This document shows positions 45,890 to 58,031 of a stretch of DNA of 64,000 nt, piece after piece. The position numbers were made by a program, and so were the translations under genes. Source of the stretch: Lentinus brumalis (taxonomy: Eukaryota; Basidiomycota; Agaricomycetes; Polyporales; Polyporaceae); assembly GCA_001792895.1 (NCBI GenBank), contig MARA01000034.1, positions 248,001 through 312,000 on the forward strand, read 5' to 3'. How positions within the stretch are numbered: the first letter of the stretch is position 1; the number at the start of each line of letters is the position of its first letter. The notes beneath the pieces were generated by a model. The model made no database searches. It had not been told where the DNA came from and worked only from the letters and a program-made list of their open reading frames with translations.

Positions 45890-47617
45890 TCAGTTGATAT
45901 AGCTCCCTGTAGTCCAAAGAATGCTACCCTCGTAGTCTCCCTCCGGGTCTAGCCTCTGTTTTCGGCGCACCGGTACAAGTTTGGCTATGAATGCTTTCAG
46001 CACCTCCCGCTTGCGGCGATGTCGTCCTGAAGGAACCACGTTCGGTAGAACTGTAGAAGGCGGGCGATCGCCATAATCCGGCGGGGTGTCGTCCTGGTCT
46101 TGCCATGGATCACGGGGAGAACCTGTCACTGGATTTGCCATTAGTCAACTTCATGATCATCGCATGATAACCGATGAATAAGAGCCGTACTCACCATTTT
46201 GAGAAGTTGGGTACACGTAGAGCCCGTTCCACCTTGAAAGTGTTGGAAAGCATTGTTCGATAGCCTCCCACCACCACTCCGCCCATTCGAACTTGTCTCC
46301 GAGATTCTCCACGACAAGGTGTGCCATGCAAGGATTGGTCTCAGGGTAGTCGTTGATGTCCGCATTGGTCCAATGTCGAAGATTGCCCCTGGCAAATTCC
46401 CCGCTACATAGTGCTGCTTCCACAACGGAGCCAATGGCACGGAGAAGCTCAATGAACGCCTTCCGAGTGAAGTGATGTCTAATGGGCGAAAGATGAAGAT
46501 ATCGCTGGGATGACGATACATCGCATAGTGCATCCGAGTGACTGGAAGAAATCCATGAGACGAGCGTGTCCCGGAGTGAATCTAGCAGCTGGTTGTGCGG
46601 CTGTGGAAGTGGTGTAAGAAGGCAAAAGAGCTGATCTAAGTGGGGGAAAGAACGAAGATTCAGAGCAAGAGACGGGGCTTCCCATTCGACACCTGATGAC
46701 GAGAACAAATCGTGAGATGTACGCTACCTTGAACAACTCAGGATAATGACCCACCAGGATTCTCCACTCGCACAACAGGGGGATCGTTAGGAAACTTTAT
46801 CCACAACGTGCGGAGCGATGGGCTAAGCGCGGACAGCAATCTCTGCTTGCCCCGCTCGTCCATGTCAATGCACTACATTGCGAGTCAATACCAGACAACA
46901 AGTACTTTGAAAGATCGGAAGACATACCAAGAGTAGCTCGATGTTCGGCAGGAACGTCTTCCGCGAGTTTTTGGAGCTGGTCTTCGCCATACAGACTGGC
47001 TCCAGGCCGAGGATAGCCCAGGAAAGCCTTAGACAGGCGAGTTCTCTCAGGTTAGGAAGGCTACTGAGGACGCGCGCGAAGTCCCCAAACGACGGGAATC
47101 TCGTGTCTGCGATGTCTAGTGCGCGGATATGTGAGATAGAGGTCACCAGAGACGGGAAGTATGGATGAATGGGTAGGTACGGGAGCTCCTTCCGGCCTTC
47201 TGGTAGTGGGTTCGCAGCCTTCTCGTGATCGGAGAACCCCACGATGCATACTTTCGACAGATTGGTGAGCCTCCGTGGCAGAGCCGTGAGGAACAACACA
47301 GCAGGACTGTATGGCACATGTAGGTATCCTCGCAATGCGAGCGTGCGCACGTAAGTCCCGAGCTCGGGCGATGTATCGAGGAGCTCTGCAAAGAGATAGA
47401 GTGTGTCTCTGTCTCGAATGAGGACGTGCTCCAAGAGGACCCTTTGGGCGCATGGACGCCATGCACGACAGACGAGCGCACAGCTAGAGAGTGCAGCCAA
47501 AGTATTCGAAGCCAAGTCGTAGTAATAGCTGTCGTACACGGCTTCGATAACGCGCTCGCAGACCTCGATTGGGAGTCGCGGCTTGGCTTCGACCTCTGAT
47601 GAAAAGGCGTCGGTCAT
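45890..47617 (-). CDS. F-box/LRR-type protein, paralogue 2
   Basis: ATG 47617, stop 45890. Exon 1 holds the F-box (LPIEVCERVIEAVYDSYYYD, CALVCRAWRPCAQRVLLEHV) and leucine-rich segments (YVRTLALRGYLHVPYS, HIRALDIADTRFPSFGDF, LPNLRELACLRLSWAIL). Exon 2 reads CIDMDERGKQRLLSALSPSL; exon 3 has SLALNLRSFPHLDQLFCLL and LVVENLGDKFEWAEWWWE. A final exon ends GSILWTTGSYIN with a basic patch (RHRRKREVLKAF). Introns are 50-75 bases. Very close to paralogue 1 except at the C-terminus. Predicted substrate adaptor of an SCF ubiquitin ligase. Confidence 0.8.
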
Positions 47618-47936
47618 GTCGTGAGGGAAGTGGCGTGGACCTGGGGACGAGCAGGGATGTGCCGGAGGAGAAGGGGATCGAGGACCCGGATGACCTGCGG
47701 GGTAGATGCACTATATACAGTGGCGGTGAGGGAGAGCGCACTCGTCCTTGGGTGCGGTACAGTTCCGGCGGTCCGTGCGCGTGACATTTTGCGCCCTCGG
47801 TCCTCCGGGCTCGGGTCGTGCGAATTGCGAGCGTAAAGGATCATACTTCACAACGTCTTCTCTCCAGGAACCGCCCCGCCTGACATCTGTCAAGTCCATC
47901 GGCCATGGTGCAGAGTGGTTCCCGACCGAGGTTTAC
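47618..47936. other. Short intergenic spacer between F-box paralogue 2 and the relic
   Basis: About 320 bases holding the promoter side of paralogue 2. Nothing else recognised. Confidence 0.4.
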
Positions 47937-48500
47937 TCAGGACACTCGATGACAACCCAGCTTCTCTAAGTTCGGAAGGGCGTTGAGAATGCGAATGTAG
48001 TCTCCAAACGAGGGAACCCGAGTGCTAATAAGTTGAAGCTGGCGGATATGCGATACGGAAGTCAACAGAGATGGTGACAATCGGTGAATAGATAAGGACG
48101 GGAGCTCCTTGAATGGACGCTGCTGAGGTTTTGCGATCTTGTCCCATTCGGAGACCTCGTACATGTACAGCTCCAACAGAGCGGGGTTAGCATCCTCAAG
48201 AGCACCATCGGGAATAGTACAGCAATGCTGAACGGCACATGGACATATCCACGCAATCCGAGCCGACGTACGTAACTGCCGAGCTCGGGGAGGCATCTAC
48301 GAGGGCTGCGAAGTCATGGAGCGCATCCTTGTCGCGAAGGATGACCTGCTCCATTGGGCTCGCAGACGCCAGCTGCGGCACACCAATGCGCAGGTGGAGA
48401 GTGTGGCCAAGGCGAATGGGGCGACGCTAACACGGTCCTCGTACACCGCTTCGATGATGCGCCCTCAGGCGTCGATTGGGAGGCGTGGTCCCACTCCGGC
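47937..48500 (-). pseudogene. F-box/LRR relic (paralogue 3)
   Basis: On the minus strand, pieces of the family survive in different frames: PRARQLRTSARIAWICPC, then KELPSLSIHRLSPSLLTSVS, HIRQLQLISTRVPSFGDY and LPNLEKLGCHRVS, matching the middle of exon 1 of the sister genes. The F-box end near 48.3-48.5 kb is broken by frame changes, and exons 2-4 are missing. This is a degraded, truncated copy. Confidence 0.72.
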
Positions 48501-49048
48501 ATGCAACGGATTAACGTCGGGACAAGGTCCGAGACGCAGGAAGGAGAAGAGGGAGAGCAAGTCGCACAACCGCACAGCCTGCCAGTCAAGTGGTGTCCTA
48601 GGATAGCTGTACTCGTGTCCAACGCGAGTCAGTGACCACACGTGCCATCCAGAAATAGCGAACTTGCCTTTCATCGCCTACATTGCCAGTGCTCCCAAGC
48701 TTTCGAGAATGTATAATGGCATAGAAAGGGTCAGCAAGAGGTCTCCTAGACACAGTCGAACCGCTTACTACTTGGAACATAACGAGCTTCCATATGTACT
48801 GTAGTAAATCGTGTTCGTAACACGCGTGCGACAGACAAATATATAGGCATTGACCGTACTGCGACAACGGTAGTTGAGCGCCGACAACGACTGTCGGCCT
48901 TGCAAGTATCGAGGTTCGCAAAGAGGCCGCTCGTCCGCACCCGCAAGCCATCCGAGCCGCGAACACTCCAACGAGCGAGATAGCCGACCATCTATACGCC
49001 GCGGTGCATTTACAAAGCACGGTATCCAAAGTCGCACACAAGGACCGT
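48501..49048. other. Intergenic between the F-box relic and paralogue 4
   Basis: No supported gene. It may include decayed 3' exons of paralogue 4. Confidence 0.4.
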
Positions 49049-50226
49049 TCAGTTAGCATGCAGCAATATGTGAAGAGCGCTCCAACCTCGGACGCACCTA
49101 GTTGAGCACTTGACCCCGATACAGAGTCGCCCTTTTGATCGCCTGCAGACGCCGCCTCTCCCGCTCGTCGAGAGAAGCGTCGCCCGTAGCGCTTCCAGCG
49201 CAGGAGTGTCGTCGCGCAGTCCTGGCCCGAGACGGAAACCAAGATGGGTCAGATTCGTGAACTGCTGCAGGTCGAATCCAACTGGAAGTTCTGAATTATT
49301 ATCGAGGACTGGACGCGACACGATGAGTGTGATGTCTGGTCAAGCGGGCGGAATGCATGACTCACCACTGGCAGCAGGCCCGACCTTCGGAACTACGGGT
49401 TCATTCGGGAACTTGACCCACAACTTAAGAAGCGAAGGGCCGAGTGCTGCGGTCAGTCTCTGCGCGCCCTCTTCGCCCATGTCGTAGCACTGTCCTCCGG
49501 GAGGCCAAGTCAGTCCACAAACGTTCAGTAGATCACGCGGTGACGCACCAACAGAGCCCGTAGATTAGGCAGAAAGCGCTTCGATGTTCCTCCGCAAACG
49601 TTTTTGAGGACGCACTGAGGGAGCAGACCCAGTACGTTGTACGAGACAGAAAGCGCCAAGATTTCTCGCAGGCCAGAGAGCCGGTCGAGAATACGACATA
49701 GGTCGCCAAACGAGGGAAAATTGGTATTGCTGAGATTGAGCTCGCGAACATGAGCGAATGGGGCTATCAACGAGGAAAAGCGAGGATGTATGGGCAGACA
49801 GGGCGGCGGCTTCTTGACCGGTGAGGGCTCGGAGTCGACTTCAGGAGTTGCGGCTTGCTCCTCTGCGATGGACAGCCTGACGAGGCTCGGAAGGCGATTC
49901 CGCAGCACAGTCGGGAATAGAACGACCGTGCTGTCCGGTCGGTGGTGGTGACCCCGGAGGGACAGCGTGCGCACGTAGCGGCCCAGATGAGGTGCGCTAT
50001 CGAGGAGGGCGGCGAAGCGATGCAGCATCTCCTTGTCCTTGAGGAGAACGTACGTGAAGAGGATCATCTGCGCGCGCGGTCGCCATGCACGGCAGATCAG
50101 TGAACACCTCGCGAGTGTAGTGAGAGCCTCCGAGACGAGATAGAACCGCTCGCTGTAGATGGCCTCGATGACCCTTTCGCATAGTTCGATCGGCAGCCGC
50201 GGGGGCCCTGGTGCGACACCGTCCAT
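49049..50226 (-). CDS. F-box/LRR-type protein, paralogue 4, 3' end decayed
   Basis: ATG 50226. Exon 1 shows the F-box (LPIELCERVIEAIYSERFYL, CSLICRAWRPRAQMILFTYV) and leucine-rich segments (YVRTLSLRGHHHRPDS, HVRELNLSNTNFPSFGDL, LSGLREILALSVSYNVLG). A short exon (CYDMGEEGAQRLTAALGPSL) and a third (LQQFTNLTHLGFRLGPGL) follow. After LRATLLST the frame loses similarity to the sisters and stops at 49049, so the last 150 or so residues of the family are missing or scrambled. More diverged than paralogues 1 and 2. May be a functional short form or a recent pseudogene. Confidence 0.65.
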
Positions 50227-51857
50227 GAGGGAGAGGGAGTGCGTTCGAGCTGAGAAGAGGGAGTGATGTACTGTGGTCAGGAAGGTTGAACTAGAGAGTG
50301 TCTCTGTACATACGTACCAAATGCGGGCGCTGCGAAGAGGCTGTACGTACGTAGTCAGGACCTAAGCCAGTCTTAGCCATAGCAGTTGGAAGGGCGTGGG
50401 ACAGATACTTAGATTGCCATGACAAAGTTCCTCGATACTGGGGCGTTCCCCGTCCTGCGCACTCAGGCTCCATCGACTTGAAATGCAAAGTGTCAGCAAT
50501 CACAGATCAACAGCAAAGTGTCACCATCCAGCAGCGAGTGTGCGAAACCCGAGAGAGGGGTATGCGTCGGGAGATGCATATGTCGTGCGGTTGCGGATAG
50601 TGGCACATCGGCTAGTGTCGCACTATGCCCCACGATACGCCGATCATTTAGGCATGCATATCGATCCCCACACGTCAGACAGAGACAGATCCTGCACCGG
50701 ACGATAGGCGGACGATAGCATTCCAGCCAGGGATGGCCTGGGACATACTGTGGGCGGTCGAAAGGCAATCGAAACTGCCTCACTATGCTCTGACTATAGG
50801 CTGGTGCAAAGATCGAGCCGTTTTCGTAGTATCGCTGCTATGCCGGCAAGTGAGCGAGTACTCTGGAGAGATCACGGTTACAAAGTCAACTCTCACCTTG
50901 CACCATCCTCACGAAGCTTCTCCAGTCGGTCGCCAATGAGTAAGTACTCATCGTCACTCGGCTCTGCGCCGCAACCTGGGCCGACGTGCCATCCTGTGTG
51001 TGACTTGGGGCATCGGGAGTCGATAGTCCGCAAGCAGACTGTATGCGAGTCTTGCTGACCACGACGTGCAAATGAGGGGACATTGTAGCGTAAGTATCCT
51101 GGACCTTGAAGTCTAACCTGTGAACCTTCTAAAGATGCATGCGACGTGCAAAGAATACGCACCTGCAACGATGACTAGGCCTTCAACCGGAGGGACCTCG
51201 CATCCTTGCGCAAATACCGGTAGACGTATTCCGCAGTGTTCACTAATGGAATCTGCAAAGTAAGACGTGTTCAGGACGTGGACGTCGAGTAGATGGTATA
51301 ATCGGTTCAGGCGCGCATAGGGGAGAGATAAGATAAGATCGATGCATCGACGTAAGTACTAGTAAGTAGTCACTATGTCGTCTCCCGCCGAGGTGCCTGA
51401 GACGCGACTTGTCGGTGTACGGTTCTCATGAAATGTGGCCATGTTCAGCCACAAATCCTACGTACGGTACGCCTAGTGTCCACCGGCATGAGGATACGAA
51501 ACGACGATACTAACCTCCGAGACATGGTACTGAGTACTGGGCCCTGGCGCTGTTCCAGTGATTCTATACGTTGGTCGATCCTAAGTCGCGGACGTCAGAG
51601 GAGCTTGCGCCGCGACTACGTAGGGCTCGCTGGATACAAGACACCAAGAACGCAGAGCAGAAGCATGCATACATACACTACATACACGCGAGTCCGGAGA
51701 CCCGCAGTGATAGTGATACAATCCGTGCCAGTCAAGATACTACAACCGTTCCAGAACTGTCAGTCCTACCGTACCAGTCGCCGATCCAGTCCATGACACA
51801 ATTGTTCGCCCACACCTGTCCGATGCCGCCCGGAGGTACACCGCGGCTGACGGCTCT
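50227..51857. other. Intergenic, nothing recognised
   Basis: About 1.6 kb between F-box paralogue 4 and the phosphatase-like gene. No coherent frame, RNA gene or transposon end was seen. It includes the third AGATAAGATAAGAT. Confidence 0.5.
51326..51339. promoter_or_regulatory. Tandem GATA motifs, third copy
   Basis: AGATAAGATAAGAT outside the repeat pair. Possible GATA-factor binding site, unproven. Confidence 0.25.
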
Positions 51858-53706
51858 TCAGTAGCGGACCGCAGCCTTCTGCATACCGGTCTCCGACGGG
51901 ATAGCGGAGAGGCTCTCCTGCGCGGATGACATCAGCTCGAACGTCCACCGCGGGGCACCGAAGGGAGAGGACATACCTCGGGGCCAGCGAGACGGACGGC
52001 GCGCTTGCGGCGCACGACCTTGCCGACGAAGAACGTGAACAGGAGCACCATGAGCGCGAGCGACACGCCAATGGTGACGTCCGCGAGCGCGTTGCCGGTG
52101 GTCGCGCTCTCGGGCAGCCCGAGGACCTCGCGCGCGGCGTCGACGGAGGACGTCGAGCACACCTGCGCCCACTCGCGGTTGCTGTTGATGACCGAGTTCT
52201 CGAGGCGGTAGATGAACTCGGTGAGCGGGATGTCCTCGCGGTGCTTGAAGACGTGGATCGTGCGGAACTCCTCGTTCGTGCCGTTGCGGAACTTGAAGCG
52301 GAGGAAGTCGCGCGCGTCCGGAGGGGGCGCGCGGCGCAGCTCGATCGCGATGGCAGAACCGAAGTCAGCTGTGGACGGCCGTATGAGCGAATGACACGTG
52401 GACGCGAGTGCGATGGTGGAAACGGATAGTCAGCGACATGCGGTGCGGCAGCGTCGCGGTCTGCTAAGCAGGGGAGGGACGCGGGACAGGTGAGGAACAC
52501 TCACGCATGGCCTGGAGCTCGGGGTGCGACTTGACGACATCGGCCTGGTGGAAGAACGAGATGAACGGCTGGTAGGTGGTCTCGATGACCATCAGCTGGA
52601 GCGGGTCGCCGTTGAACGCGATGCGCTGGAGTGCCTTCAAGATCGAGCTGAGCGCCGTCCTGCTCGCGACTTCATCGCGGATCAGTGATACGTCAGTCTC
52701 AAGATGCAGCTGGCAGGACGAATCTTCAACGTACTGTTGCCAATGCCGCCCATGGAAGTGTCCGAGTAGATGGCGTTCTCGCGGAAGTCAGCGAAGCCGC
52801 GCGCCTGCTCGATGAACGTCGGCGGCAGGCGGTGCGCGTAAGTCTTGTTGTGAATCAGCTGCGAGGAGACGAAGTCGTAGATCTAAGGGTCGCCCGCGTT
52901 AGCGCACTAAGGACAGTCATGAATATGTCCACTACTCACGTTGTACTGCGCGACGGGGACAGAGAGGTTGCGGTGAGCACTTCGTTGGGACACTGATGCA
53001 GATCATGACGCTCACCATGTTCTCCAGAGTGAGCTCATGGCCGAAGGCGAAGTCCTTCAACGCGTTGAAGAAGGGCTGGGCCTGCTTGGCGACTTCCTTG
53101 AACTTCTCCGAGCTGTGGACCTTAGCAACGTGTTTCTCGAATGCCTGGTCCAGTCGTTCCTTCAATTACTGTACATACAATGTGCATCACTGGAACATAC
53201 CGGGCAGTCCGTCCATGGCTCGAGCGAACGGTCGTTGGTGGGCTCGACCGTCTCGACCGGAATGTACTGGTAGCCGTTCAGGGGCGCCGTCACGGTCGTC
53301 TCGTTGGCGAGGGTGATTTTGTTGTTCGGGTTGGGAGGGTAGAGACCTTGGAGGAGAGCGATAGCGGAGTCGAAGACCGCCGCGCCCTCACCGCCGACCT
53401 TGACGCGGACGGCGACCTCATGGAGGTCGACGAGGTCAGAGTGGATGCCGCGGATGTACGAAGAGGACTCGGAGTTGAGGTAGAGCTTCCTGAGGTGCTG
53501 GCCGAGCTGGAACGCCTCGACCTGAAGACCAGAACGCCGTCGGCAACATGCACAACCATGGGGAAGGGAGAGACCCAACAACGTACCTCACCGAGCGGGG
53601 TGCTCGCGGTCGAACCCGACTTCTGAGTGACCGGGTGCTGGTAGCACTCTGTGCGATCTCCGTTGCGAGCGAGGATGACAGCGCCGAGAACCTGGCTGGG
53701 GGACAT
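51858..53706 (-). CDS. Histidine-phosphatase-like (phosphoglycerate mutase-like) membrane protein with His-to-Asn change
   Basis: ATG 53706 gives MSPSQVLGAVILARNGDR. Exon 1 (53706-53587) joins 53521 across a 65-base intron. The chain then reads FQLGQHLRKLYLNSESSSYI, GGEGAAVFDSAIALLQGLYP, NGYQYIPVETVEP and LEPWTDCP, the fungal histidine acid phosphatase layout. Later exons give IYDFVSSQLIHNKTYAHRLP, LRFKFRNGTNEEF and WAQVCS, then one membrane segment (GVSLALMVLLFTFFVGKVV) with a basic cytosolic tail, stopping at 51858. The catalytic motif of the superfamily is RHGxR; here codon AAC makes it RNGDR, so the nucleophilic His is absent. Probably an inactive, surface- or vacuole-directed homologue. 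A sequencing error in one base (C for A) is the alternative. Confidence 0.8.
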
Positions 53707-54657
53707 GACTATGGTCGTAACGGGGGGAGGGATGGATGATCTGCTCGGTGCGTGGGGGAGGTCGAGGACTCGGAGGGAGGCCGCGGTGCTGAGGACCGCC
53801 GCAAAGCTGGGGCGCTGTACTTGTACGCGAGACCGCGAGGGTGCGGAGTGGCGTGGGGCATGCTGTCCATGCCTCGAGTGCGAGGGCGCGGCTGATCGTG
53901 CCCGGCCCAAGTTTGACGGGAGAATGGAACGCGTGGATGAAAGAGATTATCACAAAAACGTGTTTGAGCGATGACCAGGCCTAAACCTTTCATGAGGCTT
54001 CGCCACGGAGATGACGGACCATGGTACCTCGCAAACGACGGCATTCTTCATTTACCACGTCCGCACCGGTATGTGCTGGTACGCGTTCCGGAGTCTGTGC
54101 GACCTCTTCGCCGGGGTAATCATAGGTCCGTTCATGACCCGAGGAGTAATAGTACGATCATCAACGAATGGATTCTGTCCTCCGAAAGAACGGACCTTTC
54201 GCAAGTAAGACCACCCCATCACGGCTGTAGTGAAGGAAATTGCGCGCTTGAGTCCATCGCACACGCTTCGCCGTGCACCTCCGTGAACCTCGCGCATACC
54301 ACGCGCAGGCGCATTCACCACGTGATCGTTCCTCGATGCCCCACCTGGACATATGAGAAGGGGAAGAGGTTAGCCAGCCCACTGACATATGGACGAAATT
54401 ACTTCAGTGTCTTCGAAGTTGGCAAGACCGAAAGCGACTGGCTCCTCCAAAACACGTGTACTGGTAATTGCGAAGTAGGCTATGTATGATCAAAGCGGCA
54501 CAGAGCATAAGTGGTGCACGACTTGCACGCGAGGCAGCCTTAACCGAAGCACCACCGCCACGCGCTACTTATGCGTCAGCCACGGGGACTACCCGAGCAG
54601 CCAAGAGGCATTCAGGGACAGCGAACTTGCCTATTCCCAACCTGACACTTCCGCCCG
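53707..54657. other. Intergenic between the phosphatase-like gene and SRP72
   Basis: One 172-codon plus-strand frame (53971-54489) exists but has no recognisable features. The region should include the promoter of the phosphatase-like gene. Confidence 0.45.
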
Positions 54658-55970
54658 CTACTTCTTCTTCTTCCCTTTCCCGCCGCCGGAGCTTTTGGCG
54701 CCAGTGCCAGCAGGTTCCATGGCTCCTTGCGTAGCCCCACCTCCTCCCCTGCGTCGCCTGTTCCCCTGCGCAAACGATGTCCGCTCGCTCTTCTTCAGCC
54801 ACCTCTCCGGGTCGGGAGGGGGCGTCACCCCAGGGACGACGCCCTTTGGCACTCGCTTCATCCGCACCTTCTTGGGCTTCTGCATGTCTGGAGGAGCGGC
54901 CGCGGCCGTGGCGAGTGCGGAGACAGACGCCATGTGATGCTGTTGCTGCTGAGGCGGAGGAGCCGTCTGCAACGTGCTTGCTACGGAGGTGGGGAGCGCA
55001 TCGAGCGCGTGTAGGAAGCCAGACGTGATGAAGTCGAGATGCTTCTGCGCGGCGTCGAGGTTGGTGAGGATATCGGAGTGCTCTTCCGAATTCTGGGGGC
55101 GGTTCGGTGTCAGCACTGGAGACGGAGGGCCACGAGAACACCGAGCGAGTCATGATCTACGGCCCCATAGCCCTATACCCGGCGCAAAGCTGAACAGTCG
55201 CAGACGGTGGGCGGCACTCGATGTCCACCAACGCGGACACACGCCCCAGTGAGCGTGTCAGTTCGAGCTTCTCGGAGATCGAATGCGAAGGAGGCTGCAC
55301 AAGGCAAACAGGATACTCACCGGTTCCGCGGTGTCCAACAGCTGGGTGTACAGATCGCAGGCTGTCTGGTAAGACGCCTGCCGATACGCCTGCGTGCACA
55401 ATCGCCGCTTCAGCCGACCCGCAAGCACGTTGGGGAGTTCGTACCACGCACCAGTTGCGCCTCCAGGTGGAGGATGCCTCTGTCCACTTCCTTGCCCGCC
55501 GCCTCGCTCTTCTCCTTCACGCCCCTCAAGACCTCCGTCGCCTCCTCCTCGCGGTGCAGCCGGTAGAGCGAGTACGCCTTCTCGAACAGATGACCGTCTC
55601 TGTCGCTCTCGGTGTCGGAGCTGGGACCCGCGAGGGCCTCCGTCATCGCGAGTGCGGCCGCATACTGGTCGGTCTGGAGGAGCAAAAAGAGCTTCGTCTG
55701 CAGCGCGTCGCCATCGTGTGGGTCAAGTCTCAAGACTACATATCAACCGTCAGTGCCGCTCGCAGTCCCAATATATAGACACGTACTCTTGTCGCACGTC
55801 TTGATTGCGTTCGCGAAGTGCCCGCCGTCGATCTGCGCGCATAGCGAGGTGAAGAGTCGCTTCAGTCTGTCGGCGAGAGGCAGCGGCTGCTTCGGAGCTG
55901 ATTTCTGGCGTAGTTTCCTACCCGCTGGTGTCATCTTTTCAGGCTGCTTGGAGTGAGGTTTGGGAGGCAT
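54658..55970 (-). CDS. SRP72: SRP72, signal recognition particle 72-kDa subunit, short form
   Basis: Four exons (55970-55787, 55735-55452, 55389-55321, 55092-54658) splice to 972 bases, 323 residues. The N-terminal TPR region is present (LKRLFTSLCAQIDGGHFANA, LRLDPHDGDALQTKLFLLLQ, HLFEKAYSLYRLHREEEATE, ASYQTACDLYTQLLDT), followed by EEHSDILTNLDAAQKHLDF. The C-terminus has the SRP-RNA-binding signature of the family, PPPDPERWLKKSER, and a Lys-rich tail. SRP72 with SRP68 binds the 7S RNA in protein targeting to the ER. Human and yeast SRP72 have about 640-670 residues, so roughly 300 residues of middle TPRs are absent. Intron 3 (228 bases) is unusually long and may mark the loss. Either a truncated paralogue or an assembly deletion. 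Confidence 0.8.
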
Positions 55971-56393
55971 GAGACGCGATGATGGAGGTCGTGATTAAGC
56001 CGTGTATTACTGGCGCCTAAGTGTTGGACTTCACCAAGATTGGCTCAACTAGTACTACTTAACGTGACCGTTCGATACACAGGAGCTGGACACTGTCTAG
56101 ACCAGCCATACGCGTTGATTGCTACTAACTATCAAGGAAAAGCGCATCGGCGCACTACGAAGGTTGATACAATAAATAAACGAAAGAATGTACGCCTGCG
56201 AAAGACCGAACAGAGTTCGGGGGGTAAAGATGGAAAAATGGTATATGATACATCCAAATTAGACCAGCGATAGATACGCATAGAAAGCATGGCGACCGAG
56301 AGCGTGAGGTATAGCGTGTAGCATGATCCAAACGTGAAGGCATACGAGTAGGCAGTTAAAGCCGGCTGAGGGCCACCGCGGGGAGGAAGCGCG
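55971..56393. other. Intergenic between SRP72 and the membrane protein gene
   Basis: About 420 bases, more AT-rich than the neighbours, holding the promoter of SRP72 and the 3' end of the next gene. No RNA gene seen. Confidence 0.45.
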
Positions 56394-57324
56394 TTACACG
56401 CCGGTGCTATCGCTGAAGATGCTCCCTTCGTGGTGATGATACGCGGGAGGGGGGTTGCCTTCGAGATCAGGCTCGACGTAGCCACGCGTAGTCAGTTCGC
56501 CCGGGCGGAGCTTCTTCTCTTTCGTGTTCGTCGGACGAGAGTACAGAGTCGACATGGTGGGCTCGCGTTGTAGGTCGACGGACTGGCTCGACTCTGCCTG
56601 GTGAAACTCCCATCCGCCATCCGAGCGTCGGTATGCGACGCGCATGTTCTCTCCCGGTCTGTGCACTGTGATGAAGATGTGAGAGATCTGTGTACGAAGG
56701 AACGTGACTGTATGGTCGATAGCACAGAAATCGTCCATGTGCGTGCAACTACCAGAAGTGTATGATCACCGGAACAGCGACTTCCCCGGTGGTACATCCT
56801 GGGAGCTGTCCCCCTTCATCTCGTACTCATTGGCTAGCGGTGCAACATAGATGATGTGCGCAGGGTGAGAAGAGATGCACCATCCATCGACGCCCAGCCG
56901 TGCTGCCTTGACGCATCACCTCCCACGGTTTGAAAGACAACCCTCTCAAGCACAGGGCGTGTGTATGACCAACGTGGAGGAAAACAGCGGAGAGCACTGC
57001 ATCAGAACAGGGTTACTCACCGAACTTTGGCACCTCTACGTCAGGCGCGTTCACCCCGACTCCAAACGGTGTCACCCGAGCGGCGAGATGATTCGGATCC
57101 ACAGAGACCATGTATGTCCGCCTGTTCGAGGATAGCTCCTCCGTACGCTCTCGCACCCTCTTCTGCTTGTTATGTCTCCGCACGTAGTAGAGAGCGAGAC
57201 CGCCGAACACGAGAGAGGCGACGACCGCGAGTGAGATGCCTAGTGCGAGCGTGGTGGCAGAGTGCGACGCCTGCGGAGAGATGGTGGAGGTCGCGCTTGG
57301 ACTTGCGGCCGCTGATGTCGACAT
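56394..57324 (-). CDS. Single-pass membrane protein with Ser/Thr-rich ectodomain
   Basis: ATG 57324. Residues 1-25 are Ser/Thr/Ala-rich, then a membrane segment at about 26-47 (LALGISLAVVASLVFGGLAL) is followed by a basic stop-transfer stretch (YYVRRHNKQKRVRERTEE). Exon 1 ends near 57021 at VPKFG. A small exon near 56850-56770 reads PLANEYEMKGDSSQDVPPGK. The last exon begins RPGENMRVAYRRSDGGWEFH and ends LEGNPPPAYHHHEGSIF with the stop at 56394. This layout is common among agaricomycete plasma-membrane proteins of unknown function. There is no signal peptide, so a type III anchor is likely. Confidence 0.65.
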
Positions 57325-58031
57325 GCTTGTGAAGGGGTGGGGGTGTTGCTAGCCAGTTTCAGTCCTGGAGAGAGCTTCCGGGATCTGGCCCGAATTCTCG
57401 AGTTCGCGAAGCCGTTTCCTGAACCTGACGAAGCTGTGAGACTCACCTGGGGTATATATGGGTAGACTAAGAAAGGAACGTCTTAACGAGTGTGAAGGCA
57501 ACCGATGCGATGTTGAAGGCTGGTCGAAGGTTTGCAACAACACTCGAGTTGTTAGTCTATATACCCCCGCCCACGTCCGGATGATGCGCTGTTCCTCGCG
57601 ACGTCCAGACACTGACGTCTGCGGTAGACCTGTACCGCTTGTTAGTTCATCACAACAGCAGGTTACGGTACTCACTTTGGAGGCAGATCACAAGGTGATG
57701 GTGATGGTTCGATGTTTAAGACGCGTCGCAAACGCCGAGAGATCATTAATTCATTGATCATCCACTCTTACTTACTTTATTACTCACTCACTGACATACA
57801 TACTTACTTACTTACTCTTGCTTACTAACTCACTGAAATCTGACTTACTTTCTTACTTACATACTTGACTTATTGACTTCGTAACTTACTGACTTACTGA
57901 CTTACTCGCCTTAGTTCCTTACTGATACCTCGTAAGTATTAGATCAGCAATTACCATCTTGGGAAATTTTTGAACTAATAGTCCTCCTCCAGTTCCCCAT
58001 CCACCACCTTCTCCTCCTCCCCTTTTCCCAC
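57325..58031. promoter_or_regulatory. Divergent intergenic region: membrane protein gene and UTP20
   Basis: Contains the TTAC-rich simple repeat and a CTCC-rich pyrimidine tract (57983-58030) directly before ATG 58032, typical of basidiomycete promoters. No specific factor site assigned. Confidence 0.45.
57767..57916. repeat. Degenerate TTAC/CTTA simple repeat
   Basis: About 150 bases built of ACTTACTT and ACTGACTT variants, upstream of UTP20. Similar TAAGTAAG tracts occur inside the Copia LTRs, but the two look unrelated beyond the simple motif. Confidence 0.85.

Noticed and set aside
53971..54489. 172-codon plus-strand frame
   Set aside because: No domain, no intron logic and no compositional bias; likely chance in GC-rich DNA.
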